Assembly (NCBI GenBank): GCA_030428915.1
Contig: JAUIDM010000006.1
Coordinates: 1-36,147 of the forward strand
DNA length: 36,147 bases
DNA from: Alphaproteobacteria bacterium
GTDB taxonomy: Bacteria; Pseudomonadota; Alphaproteobacteria; Rhodobacterales; Rhodobacteraceae
Reading direction: 5' to 3'
Shown here: positions 10,058-19,417 of the stretch, piece after piece
Numbering within the stretch: the first letter of the stretch is position 1
Layout: each line of letters starts with the position of its first letter
Notes under the pieces: generated by a model
Told to the model about the DNA's origin: nothing
The model's input: only the letters and a program-made list of their open reading frames with translations
Databases searched by the model: none
Made by a program: the position numbers and the translations under genes

Positions 10058-12391
10058 GTGACCGAATCTACTGGGAGTCATTTGGTGTCGCATCCGGCGC
10101 TTACACCGCATCCTCTGACCCGGGCCGCGCTCGTCCTGGCGCCGCGCAGCCAGTATCTGTTGGTGGCGTCGGTGCTTTGCGCCATGATAGCCTATTTCGC
10201 GACAGACCGGTTCATGGGGGCTGCGGTTCTTTCCGTCGCCGGGACTTTCGCGGTGCTGGCCGGGATCATAACGCTGCTGAATGCCAGCCATGTGCGCGCG
10301 CGGAACGATCTGCAGGTGCAGATCGCCGAATTCATCGCGCACGATGCCTCGCCGAGTTTCACCACCGATGCCGACGGCGAGATTTGCGCGCAGAACCGTG
10401 CCGCGCTGGAGCGCTTCGGCAGCCGGGGTGGTCAGACAATGACTCGCGCATTGGCCGAGGTCTTTGCCAATCCGTCGGCCGTACTCTTCCGCATGCAGAA
10501 CCGGGCCGAGGCGAATGGCGCCGCGCATGAAGACCTTGTGACGCGACGAGGCCATGTTCGTCTTGCGGTCCACCGCGTGGGCGAGACGCACTTCCTGTGG
10601 CGGCTGGAGGATATGACCGAACGCCCGATTGGTGGACGCGGGGCCGAGACGATCAGCCTGCCGATGCTGACGGTCTCGAAATCCGGTACGATCCTGTTCA
10701 TGAACGAGGCCATGCGCCGCCTGGTCGGTACCCGTGTGAAGACACTCGACAGGATCTTTAGGGACTTGCCTGTACGCTCGGGCGAGGAGCATGAGATCGA
10801 AGGGGCAGACGGTCCGGTCCGTACGCTGGTGACATCGGTGGACAGCGGCGGCGGGCGGCGCGAGATCTACCTTCTCCCCGTCGCAGAAGGGGGCGTTCAG
10901 ACCGGCGATCCGACGGCATTTGAGACCTTGCCGGTCGCGCTGATCCGGCTCGACGCAGATGGCCGCTTGCGTGAAGCCAACCGCGCTGCGCGGACGCTTC
11001 TGGGGCCGGTGGAGCCGAACACTGAACTGGCGTCGATTCTGGAAGGGCTTGGCCGCCCCATCGGCGATTGGCTGGCAGACGCCATTGCAGGCCGCAACGA
11101 CCGGCGCCCGGAAGTGCTGAAGCTGCGCAGTTCCGACAAGGATGCGTATCTGCAGGTCACGCTGACCCGGGTCCTGGATGCGGGCACGCCCGGCCTTGTC
11201 GCGGTTCTGTCGGATGCGACGCAACTCAAGACGCTGGAGGCCCAGTTCGTCCAGAGCCAGAAGATGCAGGCGATCGGCCAGTTGGCCGGGGGCGTCGCGC
11301 ATGACTTCAACAATCTGCTGACAGCGATCTCCGGCCATTGCGACCTGCTTCTTCTGCGCCATGACAGGAGCGACCCGGACTATGCGGATCTGGTTCAGAT
11401 CAATCAGAACGCCAACCGCGCGGCGAGCCTGGTGGGCCAGTTGCTCGCCTTCTCGCGCAAGCAGACGCTCAAGCTGGCGACGATCGATCTGCGTGATACC
11501 TTGTCCGACCTGACGCATCTTTTGAACCGGCTGGTGGGCGAGAAAGTGCGGCTGACCCTGACGCATGACCCGGACCTTGCACCGATCCGGGCCGACAAGC
11601 GACAGTTGGAACAGGTGATCATGAACCTTGTCGTGAATGCGCGCGATGCCATGCCGGAAGGCGGTGAGATCCGTATCGAGACGGAGACTCTGACACTCAG
11701 GGAAAGGCTGCTGCGTGACCGCGCCACGGTGGCGCCCGGCGACTATGTCGTCGTACGGGTCAGCGATGAAGGTTTCGGCATTGCGCCCGAACAACTGCCT
11801 AAGATATTCGAGCCGTTTTTCACGACCAAACGGCAGGGCGAGGGCACGGGCCTTGGCCTGTCGACCGCCTATGGCATCATCAAGCAGACTGGCGGTTTCA
11901 TCTTCTGTGACAGCGTCCCAGGGCAGGGCACGACCTTTACACTCTACTTTCCCGCGTATCACCAGGTTGATGAGGCCGAGCCTGATCCGGTGCCGAAAGC
12001 CGCACCGCGGCGCGCGCCCGTCTCTGGCGAGGGCGTCGTTCTGCTGGTGGAGGATGAGGCCCCGGTGCGTGCTTTTGCGAGCCGCGCCTTGCGGATGCGC
12101 GGTTATACGGTGATCGAGGCCGAAAACGCCGAAGAGGCGCTGAAGACGCTGGAAGACAAGTCGTTGGCGGTCGATGTGTTCGTGACCGACGTGATCATGC
12201 CGGGGATGGATGGTCCGTCATGGGTGCGGATGGCGCTGAAACAGCGCCCGAACACGCGTGTGGTCTTTGTATCGGGCTATTCCGAGGAAAGCCTGAGCCA
12301 GACCCGCGACAGTATTCCCAATTCGGTATTTCTGCCGAAACCCTTTTCGCTCAGCGAGTTGACGGCAACGGTGCAGGGCCAGCTTCACTGA
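10058..12391 (+). CDS. cckA: Hybrid sensor histidine kinase CckA
   Basis: Two N-terminal TM segments, PAS regions, MQAIGQLAGGVAHDFNNLLTAISGHCDLLL H-box, HATPase (NLVVNARDAMPEGG, GTGLGLSTAYGIIKQTGG), C-terminal receiver (VTDVIMPGMDG). Confidence 0.93.
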   Translation: MTESTGSHLVSHPALTPHPLTRAALVLAPRSQYLLVASVLCAMIAYFATDRFMGAAVLSVAGTFAVLAGIITLLNASHVRARNDLQVQIAEFIAHDASPSFTTDADGEICAQNRAALERFGSRGGQTMTRALAEVFANPSAVLFRMQNRAEANGAAHEDLVTRRGHVRLAVHRVGETHFLWRLEDMTERPIGGRGAETISLPMLTVSKSGTILFMNEAMRRLVGTRVKTLDRIFRDLPVRSGEEHEIEGADGPVRTLVTSVDSGGGRREIYLLPVAEGGVQTGDPTAFETLPVALIRLDADGRLREANRAARTLLGPVEPNTELASILEGLGRPIGDWLADAIAGRNDRRPEVLKLRSSDKDAYLQVTLTRVLDAGTPGLVAVLSDATQLKTLEAQFVQSQKMQAIGQLAGGVAHDFNNLLTAISGHCDLLLLRHDRSDPDYADLVQINQNANRAASLVGQLLAFSRKQTLKLATIDLRDTLSDLTHLLNRLVGEKVRLTLTHDPDLAPIRADKRQLEQVIMNLVVNARDAMPEGGEIRIETETLTLRERLLRDRATVAPGDYVVVRVSDEGFGIAPEQLPKIFEPFFTTKRQGEGTGLGLSTAYGIIKQTGGFIFCDSVPGQGTTFTLYFPAYHQVDEAEPDPVPKAAPRRAPVSGEGVVLLVEDEAPVRAFASRALRMRGYTVIEAENAEEALKTLEDKSLAVDVFVTDVIMPGMDGPSWVRMALKQRPNTRVVFVSGYSEESLSQTRDSIPNSVFLPKPFSLSELTATVQGQLH

Positions 12392-12475
12392 GCACGCAAA
12401 CTTTCGCTCCGTCGGCTGCGGATGCCGTTCGGCCAGAGGCCGCCAAGACAGCACCTCCGGTAACTTGGGTACCGG

Positions 12476-13081
12476 TCAGAGCGCCGCTACGGGCTTAAGC
12501 GAGTCATAGAGCGCAAAATCGCGTGCATATTCGGTGACCAGCCGCGTTCGCATCGCCGGAGCCAGATCGAGCGAGCCTGCCGGCGAAACATTGAGCCGAG
12601 GCAGGGAGATTTCACAATCCAGCCGGTCTTCGAGAAAGGAGACGAATCCGCCCATGTCGTCGTAACGGAAGATGCGGTCGACGCCGGGCCCCTTCTCGGG
12701 AACCAGAAACCGGCTTTGGTGGCCGACGCGGGCGAAATCCGGCTGCGGATCGGAAAGGTAGCCTTCGACGAAGGTGTTGAAGCTCATGCCAGCGGTACTG
12801 CGCTCTGCCTGGACTTCGTCACCGCGCTGGCGGTAACGGTACCAGCTGCCCAGCCAGTCCAGCGGTTCGCGCATGACCGCCACAACCAGGAAATCCTCGT
12901 CCGCTGCCTTGGCCAGATAGGGCGCGATATGGCGCCAGTAGCGCCCGGCGGAGGTGTGCTTCAACTCGGGCGGGCGCTGGATGATGACACTGGCAAGCGG
13001 CTCCAATGCGGCTTCGACAGCCGTCGATCCGGTCTTGGGGGTGGCCAGATAAACCAGCCTTTGCTTCCAGAAAACCAGCAT
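12476..13081 (-). CDS. Sulfotransferase-like protein
   Basis: [36 protein letters not shown]-binding-like motif; [17 protein letters not shown] 3'-phosphate-binding-like motif. Confidence 0.7.
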   Translation of the reverse strand: MLVFWKQRLVYLATPKTGSTAVEAALEPLASVIIQRPPELKHTSAGRYWRHIAPYLAKAADEDFLVVAVMREPLDWLGSWYRYRQRGDEVQAERSTAGMSFNTFVEGYLSDPQPDFARVGHQSRFLVPEKGPGVDRIFRYDDMGGFVSFLEDRLDCEISLPRLNVSPAGSLDLAPAMRTRLVTEYARDFALYDSLKPVAAL

Positions 13082-13175
13082 GGAGAACCCTTTTCACGCT
13101 GCGTCCGACCTTTTTGCGCATGCGTTAACTAAAGATTTACCTGAAGGAGAAAAAGTCGATTTTAGGAAAATTGGG

Positions 13176-13204
13176 TTGATCTGTTCGCTTTTTGATCTCA
13201 TAAG
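13176..13204 (+). promoter_or_regulatory. Putative recA promoter
   Basis: TTGATC-N17-CATAAG immediately upstream of the SOS box. Confidence 0.45.
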
Positions 13205-13209
13205 AATGA

Positions 13210-13224
13210 GAACAAGAGGCGAAC
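13210..13224 (+). promoter_or_regulatory. Alphaproteobacterial LexA (SOS) box
   Basis: GAAC-AAGAGGC-GAAC: exact GAAC-N7-GAAC direct repeat upstream of recA. Confidence 0.8.
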
Positions 13225-13274
13225 ACAGGCGAAGATTGCCGCGCCCTACCGGGTGTGAAATAAGGAAGCAGAAC

Positions 13275-14351
13275 ATGGCGACAGCGGACCTTCTGAGCAT
13301 GAACGACAAGCGGAGTGCGGACAAGCAAAAGGCGCTCGACAGTGCGCTCGCACAGATCGAACGGCAGTTCGGCAAGGGCTCCATCATGAAGCTCGGCGCG
13401 GACAATCCCGTGATGGAGATCGAGGCGACCTCGACCGGGTCGCTCGGCCTCGATATCGCACTCGGCATTGGCGGTTTGCCGAAGGGACGTGTGATTGAGA
13501 TCTATGGCCCGGAAAGCTCCGGCAAGACGACGCTTACGCTGCATGCGGTGGCCGAGGAGCAGAAGAAGGGCGGCGTCTGCGCCTTCGTCGATGCCGAACA
13601 CGCGCTTGACCCGCAATATGCCAAGAAGCTGGGCGTCAACCTTGACGAGCTTCTGATCTCGCAGCCAGATACGGGCGAACAGGCGCTGGAGATCGTCGAT
13701 ACGCTGGTGCGGTCGGGCGCGGTCAGCCTCGTCGTGGTCGACTCGGTCGCGGCGCTCACGCCGAAATCCGAACTGGAAGGCGACATGGGCGATTCGAGCG
13801 TCGGTGTGCATGCAAGGCTGATGAGCCAGGCGATGCGCAAGCTGACCTCGTCGATCAGCCGCTCGAACTGCATGGTGATTTTCATCAACCAGATCCGCAT
13901 GAAGATCGGCGTGATGTTCGGCAGCCCGGAAACCACAACGGGCGGCAATGCGCTTAAATTCTATGCCTCCGTCCGCCTCGATATCCGCCGCATCGGCGCG
14001 ATCAAGGACCGCGACGAGGTGGTGGGCAATACGACACGCGTCAAGGTCGTGAAGAACAAGGTTGCCCCGCCGTTCAAGCAGGTCGAGTTCGACATCATGT
14101 ATGGCGAGGGCATCTCCAAGACCGGCGAACTGATTGATCTGGGCGTCAAGGCCGGTGTCGTTGAAAAGTCCGGCGCCTGGTATTCCTACGGCGACGAACG
14201 CATCGGTCAGGGACGCGAAAACGCCAAGCAGTTCCTGAAGGACAATCCCGATATCGCCTGGCAGATCGAGGACAAGATCCGGGCGAGCCACGGGCTCGAC
14301 TTCGGATCGTCGGATGAGGAAGGGCCCGGCGACGAGGTCATGGAGGCCTGA
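13275..14351 (+). CDS. recA: Recombinase RecA
   Basis: [76 protein letters not shown]; start at 13275. Confidence 0.99.
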   Translation: MATADLLSMNDKRSADKQKALDSALAQIERQFGKGSIMKLGADNPVMEIEATSTGSLGLDIALGIGGLPKGRVIEIYGPESSGKTTLTLHAVAEEQKKGGVCAFVDAEHALDPQYAKKLGVNLDELLISQPDTGEQALEIVDTLVRSGAVSLVVVDSVAALTPKSELEGDMGDSSVGVHARLMSQAMRKLTSSISRSNCMVIFINQIRMKIGVMFGSPETTTGGNALKFYASVRLDIRRIGAIKDRDEVVGNTTRVKVVKNKVAPPFKQVEFDIMYGEGISKTGELIDLGVKAGVVEKSGAWYSYGDERIGQGRENAKQFLKDNPDIAWQIEDKIRASHGLDFGSSDEEGPGDEVMEA

Positions 14352-14390
14352 CACCAAAATGTTGCCCTGAGGCGCATCGACGATATCATG

Positions 14391-14427
14391 ACGGCGTGGA
14401 CAGGCTTGTCCGCGCCGTTGTTTGCTT
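14391..14427 (+). terminator. recA terminator
   Basis: ACGGCGTGGACA-GGCT-TGTCCGCGCCGT (12-bp stem with one G-U) then TGTTTGCTT. Confidence 0.65.
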
Positions 14428-14437
14428 GGGGGAACAG

Positions 14438-14797
14438 ATGGGGGCATACGAAGCCATAGCCGCGGTTGTTGCGGACTACGTAACGGGAATGGCTCGGGGA
14501 GATGGGGCACTGCTCCGCGGCGCCTTTCATACGAAGGCCGCCTCAATCGGTCATTTCGATGGCGGGCTTGAATGGGCAAGTGTCGAAGAGTTCATTGCGA
14601 CCTGCGAAATTGAGGCGATCGACGCCGATGCTCCGGTTCCGCCTTATGAGATCGAGTCGATTGCGATTGCCGGAGATACGGCGATTGTGCGGGTGCACGA
14701 TGTATGGGCAGGGCTCAATTTCCGTGACACGCTGTCCCTTCTTAAGCAGGAAGGCCGCTGGCAGATCGTCTCAAAGGTCTTTCTGCACCTTAGCTGA
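14438..14797 (+). CDS. NTF2-like / putative lumazine-binding family protein
   Basis: MGAYEAIAAVVADYVTGMARGDGALLRGAFHTKAASIGHFDGGLEWASVEEFI...DTLSLLKQEGRWQIVSKVFLHLS. Confidence 0.75.
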   Translation: MGAYEAIAAVVADYVTGMARGDGALLRGAFHTKAASIGHFDGGLEWASVEEFIATCEIEAIDADAPVPPYEIESIAIAGDTAIVRVHDVWAGLNFRDTLSLLKQEGRWQIVSKVFLHLS

Positions 14798-14888
14798 ACG
14801 CGATGCTGCACTGCAGGAATATGGACACGGGGGCCGACAAGGGCTAACACGCCAAGGCTGATCCCTTCCGCCCCACGAGGCCCGCCCG

Positions 14889-17552
14889 ATGTCCAGCCTG
14901 AACGATATCCGCTCCACCTTCCTCGACTACTTCCGGCGCAACGATCACCGGATCGTCGACAGCTCGCCGCTGGTGCCACGCAACGACCCGACGCTGATGT
15001 TTACCAACTCGGGCATGGTGCAGTTCAAGAACCTCTTCACCGGGGTGGAGACGCGGGATTATGTGCGCGCCTCGACCAGCCAGAAATGCGTGCGCGCGGG
15101 CGGCAAGCACAATGACCTCGACAATGTCGGCTATACCGCACGGCACCATACTTTCTTTGAAATGCTGGGGAATTTCAGCTTCGGCGACTACTTCAAATCC
15201 GAAGCGATCCCCTTTGCCTGGGAACTTCTGACCAAGGATTTTGGCCTGAACAAAGACAAGCTGCTGGTCACGGTCTATCACACCGATGACGAGGCGGCGG
15301 GGATCTGGAAGAAGGTTGCCGGGCTGTCGGATGACCGCATCATCCGCATTCCCACCGACGACAATTTCTGGCGCATGGGGCCGACCGGACCCTGTGGCCC
15401 CTGCACCGAGATCTTCTATGACCACGGGCCGAGCATCTGGGGCGGCCCTCCGGGCTCGGCCGAGGAGGATGGCGACCGCTTCATCGAGATCTGGAACCTC
15501 GTCTTCATGCAGAACGAGCAGTTCGAAGACGGCTCGATGCGCGCACTCGACATGCAGTCGATCGATACCGGTATGGGTCTGGAACGGATCGGTGCGCTGT
15601 TGCAGGGCAAGCACGACAACTACGACACCGATCTGATGCGGAGCCTCATCGAAGCCTCGGCGCATGGTACCTCGACCGATCCCGACGGTCCGGGCAAGGT
15701 GCATCACCGGGTCATCGCCGACCATCTACGCTCCACCTCGTTCCTGATCGCCGACGGGGTGATGCCGTCGAATGAGGGGCGCGGCTATGTGCTGCGGCGC
15801 ATCATGCGGCGCGCGATGCGGCATGCACATCTGCTTGGCGCGCAGGACCCACTGATGCACCGGCTCGTGCCGGCGCTTGTCCGGCAGATGGGCGCGGCCT
15901 ATCCGGAGCTGACCCGCGCCCAGTCTCTCATCGAAGAAACGCTGAAGCTGGAGGAGACACGTTTCAAGCAGACGCTGGACCGTGGCCTGAGGCTGCTCGA
16001 CGACGAACTCGGCAGGCTCGGCGAAGGCCAGCCGCTGCCCGGTGCTGCGGCCTTCAAGCTTTACGACACCTACGGTTTCCCCCTCGACCTCACGCAGGAC
16101 GCGTTGCGCGAAAAGGGCCGCGTGGTTGATGTCGAGGGCTTCGACCACGCGATGCAGGAGCAGAAGGCCAAGGCGCGCGCAGCCTGGGCGGGGTCGGGAG
16201 AGACCCAGGATGCCACGATCTGGTATGACCTTGCCGAAAAGCACGGGGGAACCGAGTTCCTCGGCTACGATACCGAGACGGCGGAGGGACAGATCCTCGC
16301 GCTGGTCGCGGATGGCAAGGAAACCGGAGCGGCCGCGAGTGGCGTAAAAGTGCAGGTCGTCGTCAACCAGACGCCCTTTTATGCCGAAAGCGGCGGTCAG
16401 GTCGGCGATAGCGGCCTGATACGCACCGATACTGGCATGGCCACCGTGACCGATACCAGGAAATCGGCGGGCGTCTTCATCCACATCGCTGAGGTGACAG
16501 AGGGCGAGATCGCGCGCGGCCAGCCCGCAAAGCTGGAAGTGGCCCATGCCCGCCGGACAGCGATCCGCGCAAACCACTCCGCGACCCACCTTCTGCACGA
16601 GGCGCTTCGCAAGGCGCTCGGGTCCCATGTCGCTCAGCGCGGCTCGCTGAATGCCGAGGACCGGCTCAGGTTCGATTTCAGCCACTCAAAGGCGCTCAGC
16701 CTTGAGGAATTGGCAGGGGTCGAGGCCGAGGTGAACGCATATATCCGTCAGAACGCGCCCGTCGAGACGAGGATCATGACGCCGGATGATGCGCGAAACC
16801 TCGGGGCGCAGGCGCTGTTCGGTGAGAAGTACGGGGATGAGGTGCGCGTCGTCTCGATGGGCCGTGAGGCCGGGTCGGGCAAGGGGGGCGATGGGGCGAC
16901 ATACTCGATTGAGCTTTGCGGCGGCACGCATGTGAGGCGGACCGGCGATATCGGTGCCTTCGTCACGCTGGGTGACAGCGCCTCTTCCGCGGGGGTGCGC
17001 CGGATCGAGGCTCTTACCGGGCAAGCCGCACTTGATTATCTGCGCGCGCAGGATCACCGACTGGCCGAGGTGGCGCTGACGCTGAAGGCGCAGGCCGCCG
17101 ACGTCCCGGCGCGGGTAAGGGCGCTGATGGACGAACGCAAGGCTCTGACCAACGAAGTCGCGCAACTGCGGCGCGAACTGGCGATGGGCGGTGGGGCATC
17201 GGGCGCTGCTGCGGATCGCGAGGTCAACGGCATCAAGTTCCTGCCGCAAGTCGTCTCGGGCGTCTCGGGCAAGGACCTGCCCGCATTGGTCGATGAGTTG
17301 AAGACCCGCGTCGGGTCGGGCGTCGTTCTGGTTGTGGCCGATACCGGCGGCAAGGCGGCGGTGGCGGCGGGTGTCACACAGGACCTGACCGGACGCCTCT
17401 CTGCCGTCGATATCGTCAAGGCAGCAGCCGAGGCGCTTGGCGGCAAGGGCGGTGGCGGACGGCCCGATATGGCGCAGGCAGGCGGTGCGGATGCGTCGAA
17501 AGCCGATGACGCCGTCAAGGCCGCCGAAGCCGTGATTGGAGGGATGAAATGA
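14889..17552 (+). CDS. alaS: Alanine-tRNA ligase
   Basis: [50 protein letters not shown]...[13 protein letters not shown]. Confidence 0.99.
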   Translation: MSSLNDIRSTFLDYFRRNDHRIVDSSPLVPRNDPTLMFTNSGMVQFKNLFTGVETRDYVRASTSQKCVRAGGKHNDLDNVGYTARHHTFFEMLGNFSFGDYFKSEAIPFAWELLTKDFGLNKDKLLVTVYHTDDEAAGIWKKVAGLSDDRIIRIPTDDNFWRMGPTGPCGPCTEIFYDHGPSIWGGPPGSAEEDGDRFIEIWNLVFMQNEQFEDGSMRALDMQSIDTGMGLERIGALLQGKHDNYDTDLMRSLIEASAHGTSTDPDGPGKVHHRVIADHLRSTSFLIADGVMPSNEGRGYVLRRIMRRAMRHAHLLGAQDPLMHRLVPALVRQMGAAYPELTRAQSLIEETLKLEETRFKQTLDRGLRLLDDELGRLGEGQPLPGAAAFKLYDTYGFPLDLTQDALREKGRVVDVEGFDHAMQEQKAKARAAWAGSGETQDATIWYDLAEKHGGTEFLGYDTETAEGQILALVADGKETGAAASGVKVQVVVNQTPFYAESGGQVGDSGLIRTDTGMATVTDTRKSAGVFIHIAEVTEGEIARGQPAKLEVAHARRTAIRANHSATHLLHEALRKALGSHVAQRGSLNAEDRLRFDFSHSKALSLEELAGVEAEVNAYIRQNAPVETRIMTPDDARNLGAQALFGEKYGDEVRVVSMGREAGSGKGGDGATYSIELCGGTHVRRTGDIGAFVTLGDSASSAGVRRIEALTGQAALDYLRAQDHRLAEVALTLKAQAADVPARVRALMDERKALTNEVAQLRRELAMGGGASGAAADREVNGIKFLPQVVSGVSGKDLPALVDELKTRVGSGVVLVVADTGGKAAVAAGVTQDLTGRLSAVDIVKAAAEALGGKGGGGRPDMAQAGGADASKADDAVKAAEAVIGGMK

Positions 17553-17845
17553 GCGAAATCAAATCCGCACTCTGGATCGCGCATGTGACGGTGACTGACG
17601 CCGAGGCCTACGGCAAATACGCTGCGGCCGCCGGTCCGGCGATAGCCAAGCATGGCGGCGTGTTTCTTGCCCGTGGCGGGCGTTACGTGCAGCTCGAGGG
17701 CAATGACCGCCCGCGCAATGTCGTGGCGCGCTTTCCGTCGCTGGAGGCAGCGGTCGAGTGTTATCACAGCGCCGAGTATCAGGCGGCGCTTGCCCATGCG
17801 AAAGGGGCGTCCGAACGTGACCTGATGGTGGTCGAGGAAGCCTGA
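17549..17845 (+). CDS. DUF1330 domain-containing protein
   Basis: [77 protein letters not shown] overlap with alaS. Confidence 0.88.
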   Translation: MSEIKSALWIAHVTVTDAEAYGKYAAAAGPAIAKHGGVFLARGGRYVQLEGNDRPRNVVARFPSLEAAVECYHSAEYQAALAHAKGASERDLMVVEEA

Positions 17846-18333
17846 TGGCAAATCTTGCCCGGCTTCTGGCGACGCATGCCGGGGCAGGGCGGGTGATTTG
17901 GATCGGGCTCCGCCCCGAAAGGCTGGCCGACCCGATCGCCGTATCCGAAGCCGAGGTGACAGAGGCCGGGCTTGCGGGCGATCATGCCCGCGTTGGTCGG
18001 CGGGCCCTTACGCTCATCCAGGCCGAACATCTACCCGCGATAGCGGCTCTCTGCCGCCGGGATCACGTCGCGCCGGAACTTCTGCGTCGCAATATCGTGA
18101 TCGCAGGGATCAACCTGACTGCGCTTCGCCATTCGCGACTGGTGATCGGCAGTGCCGAAATCGCCATCACCGGCCCGTGTCCGCCCTGTTCGCGGATGGA
18201 AAGGGCGCTCGGAACGGGCGGGTACAACGCGATGCGTGGTCATGGCGGCTGGTATGCGGAGGTGCTGAGGCCGGGGCGGATCGCGGTGGGTGACGCGGTC
18301 AGGGTTTTTGCAGTGGAACCGCCTGATGCATGA
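17845..18333 (+). CDS. MOSC domain-containing protein
   Basis: WIGLRPERLADPIAVSEAEVTEAGLAGDHA...LLRRNIVIAGINLTALRHSRLVIGSAEIAITGPCPPCSRME. Confidence 0.85.
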   Translation: MANLARLLATHAGAGRVIWIGLRPERLADPIAVSEAEVTEAGLAGDHARVGRRALTLIQAEHLPAIAALCRRDHVAPELLRRNIVIAGINLTALRHSRLVIGSAEIAITGPCPPCSRMERALGTGGYNAMRGHGGWYAEVLRPGRIAVGDAVRVFAVEPPDA

Positions 18334-18431
18334 CGGCGTCCCACCCTCTGATACAACGCGCATGAAATCTGTCGATATCCGGCGCGTATCGTTTTAAATT
18401 GGGGTAATCTTAACGAGGCGTGCGCCAGACT

Positions 18432-18469
18432 TTCGCGATCGTGGCGGGAGCGGCATCACCGCCCGCGAA
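18432..18469 (+). promoter_or_regulatory. Leader hairpin before the amidotransferase gene
   Basis: TTCGCG-atcgt-GGCGG-(loop)-CCGCC-CGCGAA, ending 13 nt before the ATG at 18483. Confidence 0.35.
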
Positions 18470-18482
18470 CCGAGGCGAGAGC

Positions 18483-19274
18483 ATGTGCAGATGGGCGGCC
18501 TATACCGGCACTCCGATCTTTCTTGAGGACATCGTCAGCCGACCGGGTCATTCGCTTGTCCATCAAAGCCAGGGCGCGACCCAATGCAAGTCGGCGATAA
18601 ATGCCGACGGATTCGGGCTCGCCTGGTACGGCGAACGCCCCGAGCCGGGGCTGTTTCGCGACATCCTGCCCGCCTGGTCGGATCCGAACCTGCGCTCGCT
18701 GACAGCGCAGGTGAAATCGCACCTTTTTCTCGCGCATGTCCGCGCCTCGACCGGGACCGCCACCAGCCGGAACAACTGCCACCCCTTCACGGTCGGGCGC
18801 TGGTCCTTCATGCATAACGGCCAGATTGGCGGGTATGACGGCTTCCGCCGGGATGCCGAAATGATGATCCCCGATCACCTCTATGCTCACCGCAAGGGCG
18901 CGACAGACAGCGAGGCCCTCTTTCTGATCGCACTGGGTGAGGGGATGGACGATGATCCCAAAGGGGCGCTCGAACGCGCGACCGCACGGCTGGAAGCGCT
19001 GTCACGCGAAAAGGGCACAGGCCCCCATGTGCGGATGACGGTCGCGTTTTCCGATGGGGTCCGGCTTTACGCCGCGCGTTATGCGACCGATGACAAGGCG
19101 CCCACGCTCTATCATCGCTGGTCTGAGACAAGGGCCGGCCGTGCGGTCGTTTCCGAGCCGCTCGAGGCTGGCGAAAGCTGGGATTCCGTGCCGCCGGGAA
19201 GCTTTTGTACATTTGCGGACGCGGCCGTGACGGTGGAGCCGTTCCTGCCCGATCGCCTTACCCGCGCAGCCTGA
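18483..19274 (+). CDS. Class II glutamine amidotransferase
   Basis: MCRWAAYTGTPIFLEDIVSRPGHSL...NADGFGLAWYG...FLAHVRASTGTATSRNNCHPF...FMHNGQIGGYDGFRRD; Cys2 nucleophile sets the start at 18483. Confidence 0.9.
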   Translation: MCRWAAYTGTPIFLEDIVSRPGHSLVHQSQGATQCKSAINADGFGLAWYGERPEPGLFRDILPAWSDPNLRSLTAQVKSHLFLAHVRASTGTATSRNNCHPFTVGRWSFMHNGQIGGYDGFRRDAEMMIPDHLYAHRKGATDSEALFLIALGEGMDDDPKGALERATARLEALSREKGTGPHVRMTVAFSDGVRLYAARYATDDKAPTLYHRWSETRAGRAVVSEPLEAGESWDSVPPGSFCTFADAAVTVEPFLPDRLTRAA

Positions 19275-19282
19275 TCGCGGGC

Positions 19283-19330
19283 ACCGCGGCTGGTTCACTT
19301 GTCGCTGAGCCCGCGGTCAAATGTCGTTTT
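19283..19330 (+). terminator. Possible terminator after the amidotransferase gene
   Basis: ACCGCGG(CT)...(AGC)CCGCGGT near-perfect stem followed by CAAATGTCGTTTT. Confidence 0.35.
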
Positions 19331-19354
19331 CGCACGTGAAGCGCCGCATTGCGC

Positions 19355-19399
19355 AATCGGTTGGGGTGCATTCGGAGTACAAGGTGGCCCAAACCGATT
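19355..19399. promoter_or_regulatory. Long inverted repeat in mttB-like leader/promoter
   Basis: AATCGGTTGGGG (19355-19366) / CCCAAACCGATT (19388-19399), 11 of 12 positions complementary, ending 18 nt before the ATG. Confidence 0.5.
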
Positions 19400-19417
19400 T
19401 GTGAGGAGACTCAAGGG

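Noticed and set aside
10040-11962. 640-aa minus-strand ORF opposite cckA
   Set aside because: Antisense shadow ORF produced by high GC and codon bias; cckA on the plus strand has unambiguous domain motifs.
13137-14579. 480-aa minus-strand ORF opposite recA
   Set aside because: Low-complexity His/Arg/Asp-rich translation with no recognisable domain; recA is certain on the other strand.
17258-17285. Short tandem TCTCGGGCG repeat in alaS
   Set aside because: Two copies only, in coding sequence (SGVSG); no functional meaning supported.
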